Source of the DNA: JAMHWD01 sp035911135
GTDB taxonomy: Bacteria; Pseudomonadota; Alphaproteobacteria; Micavibrionales; Micavibrionaceae
Assembly (NCBI GenBank): GCA_035911135.1
Contig: JAMHWD010000027.1
Span: 1-64,000, forward strand
DNA length: 64,000 nucleotides
Direction: 5' to 3'
Below the pieces are notes generated by a model. It had not been told where the DNA came from, did no database searches, and worked only from the letters and a program-made list of their open reading frames with translations. Below are positions 24,851-33,773 of the stretch, piece after piece (position 1 is the stretch's first letter; every line of letters begins with the position of its first letter). The position numbers were made by a program, and so were the translations under genes.

Positions 24851-25744
24851 ATGGGCGCGGCGGCCAGTCATAATCCATTTGATCCGATGGGGTCCATGCA
24901 AAAGCCGGTGGTTTTTTCCATCGGGCTTCATGTTTTGCTGGTTGTGATCATGACTGTGGGTATTCCATTCATCAGCTCCGAACCTCTTGTGATTTCGCCG
25001 CCGATCAATGTCGAGATTGTCAATCTGGATGAGATCACCCAGACCAATGTCGTGGCCCCGCCCAAGAAATCCGAAAAGCCGCCCGAAGAAAAACCCGCCC
25101 CGCCCAAGGAATCGGACCTTACGCCGCCGGAGATGAAAGAGCCCAAACCCCCTGAGTTTAGCGAGCCAAAACCGCCCGAGCCCAAGGAGGACGTCCCACC
25201 GCCCAAGGAAGAAAAGCCGCCCGAGCCCAAGGTTGAAAAGCCCAAGGAAAAGCCCGAGCCGCCAAAGCCCAAGGAAAAAGAGGTCACCAAGAAGGAAGAG
25301 CCAAAACAGCAGGATCAGATGAACAGCCTGCTGAAGAACCTGATGAAAAATGAAAATACGCCATCCGAAGCCAAGGAAAAGGCTGATGAAAAGGTTGAGC
25401 CGGCACAAAGTGCGATTGCCCCGGTGGGCGAGCGCATGACGGTGAGCGAGCGTGATGCCATCGGCATGCAGCTCTGGCCGTGCTGGAACGTTCCGGCCGG
25501 GGCCAAGATGGCTGAAAATCTGGTTGTGGACATTCGCGTCTTTATGGCGCCGGATGGGAACATTCGGGATTCCCAGGTGTTGGATATGGGCCGTTACAAT
25601 AGCGATCCGCATTTCCGGGCGGCCGCTGACTCGGCGCAGCGTGCCTTACGCAATCCGCGTTGTACGCCGTTGAAATATCCTCCGGAAAAATACCAGCAAC
25701 TGCAAAGTTTTATATTTAGTTTCAATCCGCAGGATGTATTATAA
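24851..25744 (+). CDS. tolA: TolA, energy-transducing protein of the Tol-Pal system
   Basis: TolA reaches from the inner membrane to TolB and Pal. One membrane segment (about residues 20-42; FSIGLHVLLVVIMTVGIPFI) is followed by a linker. The linker consists almost wholly of Pro/Lys/Glu repeats (about 70-165; PPKPKE-like units), where the E. coli protein has Ala/Lys helices. The C-terminal domain (about 200-297) contains DAIGMQLWPCWNVPAGAK and SAQRALRNPRCTPLKYP. A polyproline-type rod is implied by composition. Such proline-rich stretches make translation dependent on EF-P, which is also encoded in the window. Confidence 0.92.
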   Translation: MGAAASHNPFDPMGSMQKPVVFSIGLHVLLVVIMTVGIPFISSEPLVISPPINVEIVNLDEITQTNVVAPPKKSEKPPEEKPAPPKESDLTPPEMKEPKPPEFSEPKPPEPKEDVPPPKEEKPPEPKVEKPKEKPEPPKPKEKEVTKKEEPKQQDQMNSLLKNLMKNENTPSEAKEKADEKVEPAQSAIAPVGERMTVSERDAIGMQLWPCWNVPAGAKMAENLVVDIRVFMAPDGNIRDSQVLDMGRYNSDPHFRAAADSAQRALRNPRCTPLKYPPEKYQQLQSFIFSFNPQDVL

Positions 25745-25777
25745 GCCACCCTGATTTTATGTAAGTAAGAGAGAGCC

Positions 25778-27100
25778 ATGTATAGATATTTTCTGTCCCT
25801 GTTTGCCGCCCTGATGATCGCCGCATCGCCCGCCATGGCGCAGCAAGGCGAAGTCCGTATTGATGTCACGCGCGGCGTGGTTGAGCCGATGCCAATCGCC
25901 ATTACAAGCTTTATGGCGCAGGCCGGTGCCGATCAGACGATTGCGACGGAAATGCCGCAGGTCATAACCAATAACCTGTCGCATTCAGGCCTTTTCAAGC
26001 CAATCAATCCGCAAGCCTTTGTACAGAGTGTTCAGTCTATCCATCAGGAAGGCATCCGCTTCCCTGAATGGCGCGCTGTCAATGCACAGGCCATGGTAAC
26101 AGGCGTTGTCACACGCGCCGCCGATGGCCGCACACGCGTTGAATTCCGCCTTTATGACGTGCTCTCGCAAAAGCAGCTGACCGGCATGGCCTATATGACC
26201 ACGCCGGATAACTGGCGCCGCATCGCGCATATTATTTCGGATGAAATTTACAAGCGCCTGACAGGGGAAGATGGCTATTTCGACAGCCGCATTGTGTATG
26301 TCTCGGAAAGCGGACCCGCGCAATCCCGCGTCAAGCGTCTGGCGATCATGGATCAAGACGGTGAAAACCATAAATTCCTGACCGATGGCCGTGATCTGGT
26401 GCTGACGCCGCGTTTCTCGCCGAACCAGCAGACGATTACGTATCTCTCATACGCCAATAACAAGCCGCGTGTTTATGTCTATGATATCAATACAGGCCGC
26501 CAAAGCGTTCTGGGTGATTTCCCCGGCATGACTTTTGCGCCGCGCTTCTCGCCGGATGGCAACAAGGTCGCCATGAGCCTGGCGCAGAACGGCAATACCG
26601 ATATCTATATCATGGATCTGGCCTCACGCAGCCCGCGCCGCATTACGCAGGATCCATCCATTGACACCGCGCCAAGCTTCTCGCCGGATGGCCGTCAGAT
26701 TGCCTTTGAATCTGACCGTGGCGGCACGCAGCAGATTTACACGATGGATGCCAGCGGCGGCAATGTGAAGCGTATCACATTCGGCAAAGGCCGCTATGCG
26801 AACCCGGTGTGGTCGCCGCGTGGCGATCTGATCGCCTTTACCCGCATGTATCAGGGCCAGTTCTATATTGGCGTGATCCGCCCGGATGGATCGGGCGAGC
26901 GTCTGATTACGAATGCCTATCACGTCGAGGGGCCGAGCTGGTCGCCCAATGGCCGCGTTCTGACCTATTTCAAGGAAGCGCCCGGCAATGGCCAGCGTTC
27001 CGCCAAGGTCTATACGATCGACATTACCGGCTACAATGAGCGCTGGCTGCAGACGCCGCGTGATGCGTCTGACCCGGCCTGGTCACCGCTGAACAAGTAG
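25778..27100 (+). CDS. tolB: TolB, periplasmic Tol-Pal beta-propeller
   Basis: A signal peptide (MYRYFLSLFAALMIAASPAM, cleavage after AMA) precedes an N-terminal alpha/beta domain and a beta-propeller. The propeller blades repeat motifs such as TPRFSPNQQTITYLSY, APRFSPDGNKVAMSL, APSFSPDGRQIAFESD and NPVWSPRGDLIAF. 440 residues is normal. A strong terminator follows, and pal, the usual next gene, is missing. Confidence 0.97.
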   Translation: MYRYFLSLFAALMIAASPAMAQQGEVRIDVTRGVVEPMPIAITSFMAQAGADQTIATEMPQVITNNLSHSGLFKPINPQAFVQSVQSIHQEGIRFPEWRAVNAQAMVTGVVTRAADGRTRVEFRLYDVLSQKQLTGMAYMTTPDNWRRIAHIISDEIYKRLTGEDGYFDSRIVYVSESGPAQSRVKRLAIMDQDGENHKFLTDGRDLVLTPRFSPNQQTITYLSYANNKPRVYVYDINTGRQSVLGDFPGMTFAPRFSPDGNKVAMSLAQNGNTDIYIMDLASRSPRRITQDPSIDTAPSFSPDGRQIAFESDRGGTQQIYTMDASGGNVKRITFGKGRYANPVWSPRGDLIAFTRMYQGQFYIGVIRPDGSGERLITNAYHVEGPSWSPNGRVLTYFKEAPGNGQRSAKVYTIDITGYNERWLQTPRDASDPAWSPLNK

Positions 27101-27120
27101 TCATTATAAATCTGGACAAT

Positions 27121-27157
27121 AAAAAGGCGTCTCGTTAAAACTGGGGCGCCTTTTTTC
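27121..27157 (+). terminator. Rho-independent terminator after tolB
   Basis: An 11-bp stem AAAAAGGCGTC/GGCGCCTTTTT (one G-T pair) with a loop of about 13 bases runs into a T-run. It ends the tol transcript 20 bases after the tolB stop. Confidence 0.88.
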
Positions 27158-27191
27158 TTATAGCCTAACATTTCTGCAGGACTTCACCATC

Positions 27192-28160
27192 ATGATGGAT
27201 AATAGCCACCCCGTGGTAACCTCGGACCGCAGCGTGACAGGCGTATTGCTGGCTTTTGGCGCTTTTGCGCTGTTTGCCTTCAGTGATGCTTGCGTCAAGT
27301 TGGTGGAGGGGCAATTATCGCCGTATGAATCAGCATTTTTTGGTGCTGTGTTCGCGCTGGCTGTTATACCAATGCTTCGCCAGCCGGGTGACCGTATGTT
27401 TGATGTCTTCCGGTGTAATAATCGGAAATTATGGTGGCTGCTTTTTGTGGCGTACCCGATCGGCGTGATTGGCAGCGTCACATCTTTTACCTATCTGTCT
27501 ATGGCCGAAGCCTTTGTTCTGATCTTTCTTCAGCCGGCCTATGTAACGATTGCCTCGGTATTCTTCCTGAAAGAAAAAGTAGGTGTTCGGCGCTGGGCGG
27601 CGGTGATTATCGGCTTTATCGGCGTGTTGATTGTCCTGCGCCCCGGCTTTCGCGAGTTATCCATCGGGCATTTCGGAGCGGTATTTGCGGGTTTGAGCGG
27701 GGCGATATTTGTTCTGGCATTTCGCGTGGCGAATAAGAGCGAGAAGAAAATATCTTTGTTTGGCGCAGGGGTCGTGGGCGGTATCTGTATCTGTGGTTTG
27801 GCTATGATTCCGTATTTTCAAATGCCGACAATCGAAGAATGGGGATTGCTGGCCGGGTATGGATTATTTGCGGCCTTTGCCAACTGGCTCATCATGCAGG
27901 CAGCCCAACATGCCCCCGCCACCTATATCAGCACCACGCAATACAGCCAGATGATATGGGCCGTGATATTGGGGTATTGGCTGTTTGGCGATCATGTGGA
28001 TGCGCCGATGATGGCAGGAATTGTGCTGATCATTGCATCGGGCATGATGACCCTGATCCGGGAACGCCAGCGCGGAACACCGCTGCCGCCTGCGATTGCG
28101 GCTGTTGATGGCAATGCATCGCTGGCATTGGTGGATGCCGAGACACAGGATAAAGGCTAG
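27192..28160 (+). CDS. EamA/DMT-family transporter
   Basis: This is a ten-segment inner-membrane transporter with two EamA repeats. The first begins GVLLAFGAFALFAFSDACVK and closes with VGVRRWAAVIIGFIGVLIVL. The second ends VILGYWLFGDHVDAPMMAG. Family members export amino acids, nucleosides or other metabolites; the substrate cannot be predicted. 322 residues. The tail of about 30 residues is cytosolic. It converges with rppH with a four-base overlap. Confidence 0.87.
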   Translation: MMDNSHPVVTSDRSVTGVLLAFGAFALFAFSDACVKLVEGQLSPYESAFFGAVFALAVIPMLRQPGDRMFDVFRCNNRKLWWLLFVAYPIGVIGSVTSFTYLSMAEAFVLIFLQPAYVTIASVFFLKEKVGVRRWAAVIIGFIGVLIVLRPGFRELSIGHFGAVFAGLSGAIFVLAFRVANKSEKKISLFGAGVVGGICICGLAMIPYFQMPTIEEWGLLAGYGLFAAFANWLIMQAAQHAPATYISTTQYSQMIWAVILGYWLFGDHVDAPMMAGIVLIIASGMMTLIRERQRGTPLPPAIAAVDGNASLALVDAETQDKG

Positions 28161-28636
28161 TGACCTTTAACTTGCTTGAGAAGTGCAATGACTTTTTTAT
28201 AGGTCTCGCGTTTGAAGGGGACAATCAGATCAACGGTGCGGTCGAGATCAACCCATTGCCAGTTTGAAAACTCGGCAGGGTCATGGGCCTGAAGATTGAT
28301 ATCATCAGGCCCGCCTTCATAATGCAAGGCTGCCCATGTTTGTTCCTGCCCGTGAAATTCACCATTCCAGAGGCGTTTAAGCATGTCTTCCGGCAGGTCA
28401 TAGCGGATTTTTTCCGGCAGCAACGCAATGAGCCGGGCTTTGTCTGTCCCGATCTCTTCGCGCATTTCGCGGAATATAGCCGTATTGATATCCTCATCAG
28501 CATCAATGCCGCCTTGTGGCATTTGCCATGCGCCTGGTGTGTCAATACGCTCGCCGACAAAGACCTTGCCCTCATCGTTAAAAAGGGCAATCCCCACGCA
28601 GGGGCGATATCGTTTAGTGATGGGCGGCTGGTTCAT
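28157..28636 (-). CDS. rppH: RNA pyrophosphohydrolase RppH
   Basis: RppH removes pyrophosphate from 5'-triphosphate mRNA and starts RNase-E-type decay. The start MNQPPITKRYRPCVGIALFN and the segment GAWQMPQGGID are typical. The Nudix box fits Gx5Ex7REUxEExGU exactly, ending FREMREEIG. ATG 28636 gives 159 residues, and the upstream 24 bases of the frame lie in the preceding gene. It overlaps the YibQ-like gene by 23 bases. Confidence 0.95.
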   Translation of the reverse strand: MNQPPITKRYRPCVGIALFNDEGKVFVGERIDTPGAWQMPQGGIDADEDINTAIFREMREEIGTDKARLIALLPEKIRYDLPEDMLKRLWNGEFHGQEQTWAALHYEGGPDDINLQAHDPAEFSNWQWVDLDRTVDLIVPFKRETYKKVIALLKQVKGH

Positions 28637-29825
28637 GATGCTCGGATTTTGGCGCGACAAGCCCGCCTTGCGGCATGGCTGGCGCTGTTGTGGCGGCGGC
28701 GGGCTCTTGCGGCGGGGTTGCCTTGATGTGCTCTACTGGTGTGGCCACGCTGCCTTGTGCAAGTGCGGATAAAGGCGCCAGCGCTAGATCCTTGCCGGGC
28801 AACGTCCTGATCCATTCCTCTGCTGCCTTGATGGCATTGGGGTAGGGCGGGAGCACAGCAATCGCACCGCCTTTGCCTGCTGCCAGTGCCTCCAGCGTTT
28901 CAAATGCATCCTTGAGGTCGGCGTTCAGCGGCATGATGACATCCGCCTTGGCATAGGGGGTGTTCTGACGCATGGCCATGGATTCCACCTGATCAAGCGC
29001 TGAAGGGTTGATATCGAAAAAGGCAAGGCCGCGATCAAATCCGTTTTTGGCCAGCGCCCCCAGAACCGGGCGGGCGCTTAGGAATGTCTGATCGACAAAC
29101 CCGGCAATCCCGGCATAACCTGTGGCTTGCGAGAGGGTCCATTCAAAATTGTTCATGTTATATTCCAGCGAGGATGCGCTTAAAATCGCCTGCGGTCCCG
29201 GATCGCTTTCCGGGAAATTGGCGGTCTGAAATGGAATGCTCAGCCAGAATTCATGGCCGCCTGCGCGTAACTGATGACCCAGATCATCGGGCGTATCGGC
29301 ATAGGGTGAAATCAGGATGCTGACATCCGGCGGCAGGACTTGCGCCGCGCGCGCGCTCAGGACGTTATCTGGCCCGCCATTGACCACCAGCGCAATGTAA
29401 TGCTTGCCGGGCTGGGGCATAAAAGGGCGGCGATAGGCCTGATAGGGGCTCATGCTGTCGGCAGCACGAATGATCGGCAGGTTTTTATAATTGCCGCTGG
29501 TTTCTGTCATTCCATCCAGCGGCGCATTGGGCAGCGCCCCGTTTGATGGTTGCTTTGCTGCGGCTTGTTTTGGCGCGGCATGTGCGGGGGCATGGTCTGC
29601 TGAAGAGCCCTGTGTATGGGAATCCGTATGCGGATCAGCATGAGATGCGGCATCCCGCGTAATGGGGATTGTCTGGGAGGCTAGTTTTTTTTCAACTTCC
29701 AGCCTTGCGGGGCCGTCATTCAGCATAATCCAGCCTGTCAGCGCGGCATAAAACGCCAGAACCGCCATCAGCCCCAGAGAAAATACCCGCTTGTCACAGC
29801 CATGGCGAAGATTGATAAGCATCAA
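28614..29825 (-). CDS. YibQ-like divergent polysaccharide deacetylase, degenerate
   Basis: This is a membrane-anchored periplasmic protein of 403 residues. A segment near 17-34 (LGLMAVLAFYAALTGWIML) anchors it. A linker at about 58-95 is rich in His, Ala and Ser (HADPHTDSHTQGSSADHAPA). The deacetylase-like fold follows (YIALVVNGGPDN, LRAGGHEFWLSIPFQ). In typical family members the first motif carries an Asp pair (IDDLG) and the second a His before the Pro. Here these are NGG and SIP, so metal-dependent activity is unlikely. It ends with a second His-rich tail. The position between ctpA and rppH is conserved in alphaproteobacteria. Confidence 0.82.
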   Translation of the reverse strand: MMLINLRHGCDKRVFSLGLMAVLAFYAALTGWIMLNDGPARLEVEKKLASQTIPITRDAASHADPHTDSHTQGSSADHAPAHAAPKQAAAKQPSNGALPNAPLDGMTETSGNYKNLPIIRAADSMSPYQAYRRPFMPQPGKHYIALVVNGGPDNVLSARAAQVLPPDVSILISPYADTPDDLGHQLRAGGHEFWLSIPFQTANFPESDPGPQAILSASSLEYNMNNFEWTLSQATGYAGIAGFVDQTFLSARPVLGALAKNGFDRGLAFFDINPSALDQVESMAMRQNTPYAKADVIMPLNADLKDAFETLEALAAGKGGAIAVLPPYPNAIKAAEEWIRTLPGKDLALAPLSALAQGSVATPVEHIKATPPQEPAAATTAPAMPQGGLVAPKSEHHEPAAHH

Positions 29826-29828
29826 GGC

Positions 29829-31334
29829 TTACTCCGCCTTGGGCTTTGCTTCCTCAGCCGGGGCCGCATCAGGTGCCGCAGCAGCAGGGGCAGCATCCTT
29901 GGCCGGCATGATACCCTGCTTGGATTCAATGGCTGACCCCTGATAGAGCGAGAGGCCGTTGATCAGATCCAGCGCGCGGAGCAGCTGATAATCAACAGGG
30001 TCTTTCTCCTCACCTTCGCCTTTTTTGGCTGGTGTCTTGGCATCGGACTCTGGTGTTGCTGCAGCATCGGGCGTAGCAGCGGGCTCTTCCTTCTTGGCCG
30101 GTGCTTCTTTTTTGCCAGCGGTTTGATCGTTTTTCAAAGCGCCGCGCAAATCAGCCTCGCGCATGCCGCCATAAGGCGAATTGCCGTAGCTTTCGATTTT
30201 GGCCGGTTCGACATCAATGTCGGGCTTGATACCTTCGGCCTGAATGGAACGGCCCGATGGCGTGTAATAACGCGCTGTTGTCAGCTTCATCGCGCCATAA
30301 CCGGACAAAGGAATGACGGTCTGTACGGATCCCTTGCCGAAAGACTGCTGGCCCAGAACGATGGCGCGTTTGTGATCCTGCAGTGCGCCGGCCACAATCT
30401 CTGACGCCGAAGCCGATCCGCCATTGATCAAAACGATAATCGGCAGGTTATCGGCTATGTCGCCTGACGTTGCATTGTCACGTTTGGTATCACGGTCATC
30501 GCGGCCACGGGTGGAAACAATTTCGCCTTTATCAAGGAAAGCATCGGAAACCGCAATCGCCTGATCAAGCAAACCGCCTGGATTATCACGCAGATCAAGA
30601 ACAAAGCCGATCAGTTTTGATCCCAGTTCTTTCTTGATTTCATCTACGGCCTGTTTGAGGCCGGTTTCAGTATTCTGGTTGAACTGGGCAATACGGATGT
30701 AACCGGCATTGCCTTCAGTGCGGAAACGAACCGACTGAATGCGGATGATATCGCGCACAATGGTAAAGGGCAGGGGCTCGGCTGAGCTTTCGCGGGCGAC
30801 TTCCAGATGAATTTCCGTGCCAACCTCGCCGCGCATCTTATCGACAGCCTCATTCAGCGTAAGACCCATAACAGGTTCATTATCAATTTTTGTAATGTAA
30901 TCGCCGGCCTGAATTCCGGCGCGGAAGGCAGGCGTATCGTCAATCGGCGAGACAACTTTCACAAGGCCGTTTTCCATGGTGACCTCGATACCAAGGCCGC
31001 CAAATTCGCCCTTGGTTTTGACTTGCATCTCACCAAAGCTTTCTTCGTTGAGGTATGCCGAGTGCGGATCAAGGCTAGTGAGCATGCCGTTAATCGCTTT
31101 TTCGATCAGTTCCTTGTCTTCAACAGGCTCGACATATTGGGCGCGCACGCGCTCAAACACATCACCAAAGAGGTTAAGCTGGCGGTAGGTATCGCTGTGA
31201 TTGCCCTTTTCCTGCACGGGTTGCTTGCCGGCGGTGCGGCCATTGTCTTCCTGTGCGAAGCCGCTGCTTGGGGCGCTAAACAACAGCGCAGCGACCAAGG
31301 CCAGACGGATGGAGAAATTTTTGAATGAAGACAT
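29829..31334 (-). CDS. ctpA: Carboxyl-terminal processing protease (S41 family, CtpA)
   Basis: This is a periplasmic serine protease with a Ser-Lys dyad that trims envelope proteins. A signal peptide (LALVAALLFSAPSSGFAQ) is followed by an N-terminal helical part and a PDZ domain (about 100-185; GGLGIEVTMENGLVKVVSPI). The catalytic core carries the nucleophile in INGGSASASEIVAGAL and the Lys in GQQSFGKGSVQTVIPL. The last 130 residues are an Ala/Lys/Glu-rich low-complexity tail around a short conserved block (DPVDYQLLRALDLINGL). Three bases separate it from the YibQ-like gene. A typical member is about 440 residues, so the tail makes it long. Confidence 0.95.
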   Translation of the reverse strand: MSSFKNFSIRLALVAALLFSAPSSGFAQEDNGRTAGKQPVQEKGNHSDTYRQLNLFGDVFERVRAQYVEPVEDKELIEKAINGMLTSLDPHSAYLNEESFGEMQVKTKGEFGGLGIEVTMENGLVKVVSPIDDTPAFRAGIQAGDYITKIDNEPVMGLTLNEAVDKMRGEVGTEIHLEVARESSAEPLPFTIVRDIIRIQSVRFRTEGNAGYIRIAQFNQNTETGLKQAVDEIKKELGSKLIGFVLDLRDNPGGLLDQAIAVSDAFLDKGEIVSTRGRDDRDTKRDNATSGDIADNLPIIVLINGGSASASEIVAGALQDHKRAIVLGQQSFGKGSVQTVIPLSGYGAMKLTTARYYTPSGRSIQAEGIKPDIDVEPAKIESYGNSPYGGMREADLRGALKNDQTAGKKEAPAKKEEPAATPDAAATPESDAKTPAKKGEGEEKDPVDYQLLRALDLINGLSLYQGSAIESKQGIMPAKDAAPAAAAPDAAPAEEAKPKAE

Positions 31335-31369
31335 GCGATCTGATCCTTTGTTTTTCTAACTCGTGCGCG

Positions 31370-32563
31370 TTAACCCAGACTGGCCAGCTTTGTTGCGGGG
31401 TTAACGGGCTGTCCGTTTTGGCGCAACTCATAATACAGTACCGGATTAGCGCCGCGCGATGCCTTGCCCAGTTTTCCTATGGGCTCACCGGCGCCGACGG
31501 TTTGCCCTACCAATGTATCAATTTTTTCTAATCCTGCAATAAGGCTGTGATAACCGCCTTTATGTTCAATAATTACCATGTTTCCGTAATTCTTGAAGTC
31601 GCCGGTAAAACGAACTTTCCCTGCCAAGGGGGAAACCACAAGACCTTGTCCACGGCCTTCAATGCGTAACCCCTTGCTGGGCGCTCCGAATGAGTCGGGC
31701 TGGTTATAGGCAGTGCGAATAACGCCAGATACAGGTAAATGTGAATCGCCGGAGGCCATGGATGGTAAATCGGAATCATCAGAAGCGGGTGGTTTTTGCT
31801 TCTTGGCCGTCGCCGCTTTGCGGTTTTCCTCGGCCATGCGCCGATTGTTTTCTTCAAGCTTTTTGACGAGATCCTTGAGGTTTTCAGCCTGCGCCGAAAT
31901 TTTACGGATCTGGGCTTTGTTTTGCTCATAATCCTTCTGGGTTTTGATAAAGATGCTTTCGCGGTCTTTGATCAGCCCGGCCAGCTCCTCTTGTTCCTTG
32001 GTAAGTGTTTCCTTGCGTGCCAATGCCTCGGCCTTGTCAGCGGAGAGCTTGGCGGATATATCGGCCAGTTTCGTCAAATCCGCGTTCAGGCTTTGCGTTT
32101 TTTTATTGATCATCGGAATGATATCAGCCAGCAACATGGCACTTTGTGCAGTTTGCAAAGGCGCGCCGGGCTTGACGATCAGGGCTTCCGGCGGTACGCG
32201 CGCAATGCGCTCCAGCGCCAGCACAAGACGCGAGATTGAAAGGCGATCCTTTTCCAGTTTGGTTTTTAAGGCCTTTTCATCAGCCTCCATTTGATCCATT
32301 CGCGATTCTATGGCCTGCAGATTGCTCTCGTTTTCCTGAATGGAGCCAGCAATATCCAATAATTTATCACGGGTTGATTCGAGATCGGCGCTAAGCGCGC
32401 TCATTTCCTTTTCAATATTGGCCTGGCGCGACTGTTCTTCTTTGAGCTTGGTGTCATAGACGATCAGGCTCTCTTTCTTGCTTTTGGGAACGGGCGGGCT
32501 TTGCGCCAAGGCGGGCGCAGTCACAAACAAGGCACAAACAAGAATCGCAATAGCGTGTTTCAT
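31370..32563 (-). CDS. envC: EnvC-like murein hydrolase activator (degenerate LytM domain)
   Basis: A signal peptide (MKHAIAILVCALFVTAPALA) leads into a long coiled coil (about 30-250) and a C-terminal M23/LytM domain (about 290-397; LVVSPLAGKVRFTGDFKNYG). Active M23 peptidases need HxxxD and HxH zinc ligands. Here the corresponding places read GLRIEGRG, YHSLIAG and YYELRQNG, so zinc should not bind. That matches EnvC, which does not cut peptidoglycan but activates amidases at division. ATG 32563 overlaps the rlmH stop as ATGA; the frame from 32650 would run through rlmH. Confidence 0.9.
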   Translation of the reverse strand: MKHAIAILVCALFVTAPALAQSPPVPKSKKESLIVYDTKLKEEQSRQANIEKEMSALSADLESTRDKLLDIAGSIQENESNLQAIESRMDQMEADEKALKTKLEKDRLSISRLVLALERIARVPPEALIVKPGAPLQTAQSAMLLADIIPMINKKTQSLNADLTKLADISAKLSADKAEALARKETLTKEQEELAGLIKDRESIFIKTQKDYEQNKAQIRKISAQAENLKDLVKKLEENNRRMAEENRKAATAKKQKPPASDDSDLPSMASGDSHLPVSGVIRTAYNQPDSFGAPSKGLRIEGRGQGLVVSPLAGKVRFTGDFKNYGNMVIIEHKGGYHSLIAGLEKIDTLVGQTVGAGEPIGKLGKASRGANPVLYYELRQNGQPVNPATKLASLG

Positions 32564-33018
32564 TCGCGGTGATAGGGGTGTCCGGCAATGATTTGTTGGG
32601 CGCGGTACACCTGTTCCAGCAACATAACACGGGCCATCATGTGGGGCCATGTCTGTTGACCAAAACTCAACAACAAATTTGCCTGTCCGCGCAGATCATC
32701 ATCAAGCCCGTCCGCGCCGCCGATAATAAACTGGATATGATTGACCCCGGTATTTTGAAGCTTTTGCATGGTCTTTGCAAAATCCAGGCTTTTCAGGCCA
32801 TCGCCGCGCTCATCAAGCGCAACCACAAAGGCATCGGGATCAATTTTTGCAATAATCTTGGCAATCTCATCGCCTTGCGCGGCGGCGGCATCCTTGTACT
32901 TGCTTTCGATTTCATGGATTTTCAACGGCCATTTGATGCGCTTTTGATAATCGGCGCAGAGCTCGGCATACGGCCCCTTGTTCAGGCGGCCCACAACAAT
33001 AAGTTCGACAAGTTTCAT
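32560..33018 (-). CDS. rlmH: 23S rRNA pseudouridine-1915 N3-methyltransferase RlmH
   Basis: This SPOUT methyltransferase modifies helix 69 of 23S rRNA. The SAM-binding knot reads FIIGGADGL, and the family C-terminus LLEQVYRAQQIIAGHPYHRE is complete. From ATG 33018 it has 152 residues; an in-frame ATG at 33027 adds three. It follows rsfS and overlaps envC. Confidence 0.95.
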   Translation of the reverse strand: MKLVELIVVGRLNKGPYAELCADYQKRIKWPLKIHEIESKYKDAAAAQGDEIAKIIAKIDPDAFVVALDERGDGLKSLDFAKTMQKLQNTGVNHIQFIIGGADGLDDDLRGQANLLLSFGQQTWPHMMARVMLLEQVYRAQQIIAGHPYHRE

Positions 33019-33073
33019 GACAGGCATAACTCTAATGCGAGATATGCTGTCTGCAAAGGGATTTATGCGGTTT

Positions 33074-33493
33074 TCACGGCGCTATCTGTGATGGCCCTGT
33101 GCCGGTAATAACCTGAAAAGGCTGGTAGGTGGTCCACATCTTTTCAATGTTATAAAATTCACGCACTTCCGGGCGGAAGAGGTGAACTATAATATCGCCA
33201 AGATCTATCGCCACCCAGTCGGACTGGCTAAGGCCTTCGATTTTGATGCATTTGTGACCGCGGATGCTGAGCCTGTCCCGAAGTTTTTCTGCCATAGCCT
33301 GCACATGCCGGGATGAAGTCCCCGAGGCAACAATCATGTAATCGGCTACGCCGGACTGACCTTGCAGGTCGATTGTTACAATGTCATTGGCCTTGTCTGC
33401 GTCAAGAGACTGTTCGACAAGGCTTTTCAGATGCTGGGGGCTTTGTACCCCAAAGGCGTCATGGGTCAGAATGGGTTTAGGCTCCTTTTCCAA
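33074..33493 (-). CDS. rsfS: Ribosomal silencing factor RsfS
   Basis: RsfS binds L14 and blocks subunit joining during starvation. The conserved blocks are VTIDLQGQSGVADYMIVASG, TSSRHVQAMAEKL, and SDWVAIDLGDIIVHLFRPEV followed by REFYNIEKMW. 139 residues. It is normally next to nadD; here an unknown gene (33774-34370) lies between them. Confidence 0.95.
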   Translation of the reverse strand: MEKEPKPILTHDAFGVQSPQHLKSLVEQSLDADKANDIVTIDLQGQSGVADYMIVASGTSSRHVQAMAEKLRDRLSIRGHKCIKIEGLSQSDWVAIDLGDIIVHLFRPEVREFYNIEKMWTTYQPFQVITGTGPSQIAP

Positions 33494-33773
33494 GTGGGTT
33501 GTTAAAATTGATATAGTGCAAACACGTCAGGCTGACCAGAAGTTTCGTAAAAACATCTGTGCAGATATGAGTCAATAATCGGGGGAGGAGAACTATGCGA
33601 TTCGAGGCTGGCAATTTAAGATTTTCTCTCAAATTTCTGCCCCTTTCCGGACTATGATCATCGTGTTGAACAACGTCAATCTCATAATACCATTATAAAA
33701 CCTTTAACGGCGGAGTGCAAATTGTCTCCCGTGATGCTGCGGATAAGGTGCCAAGCTGAATTTTTCAGCAGAA

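Noticed and set aside
24743..25612. 289-codon minus-strand frame rich in Leu, Gly and Phe
   Set aside because: It is the shadow of the Pro/Lys/Glu repeats of tolA read backwards.
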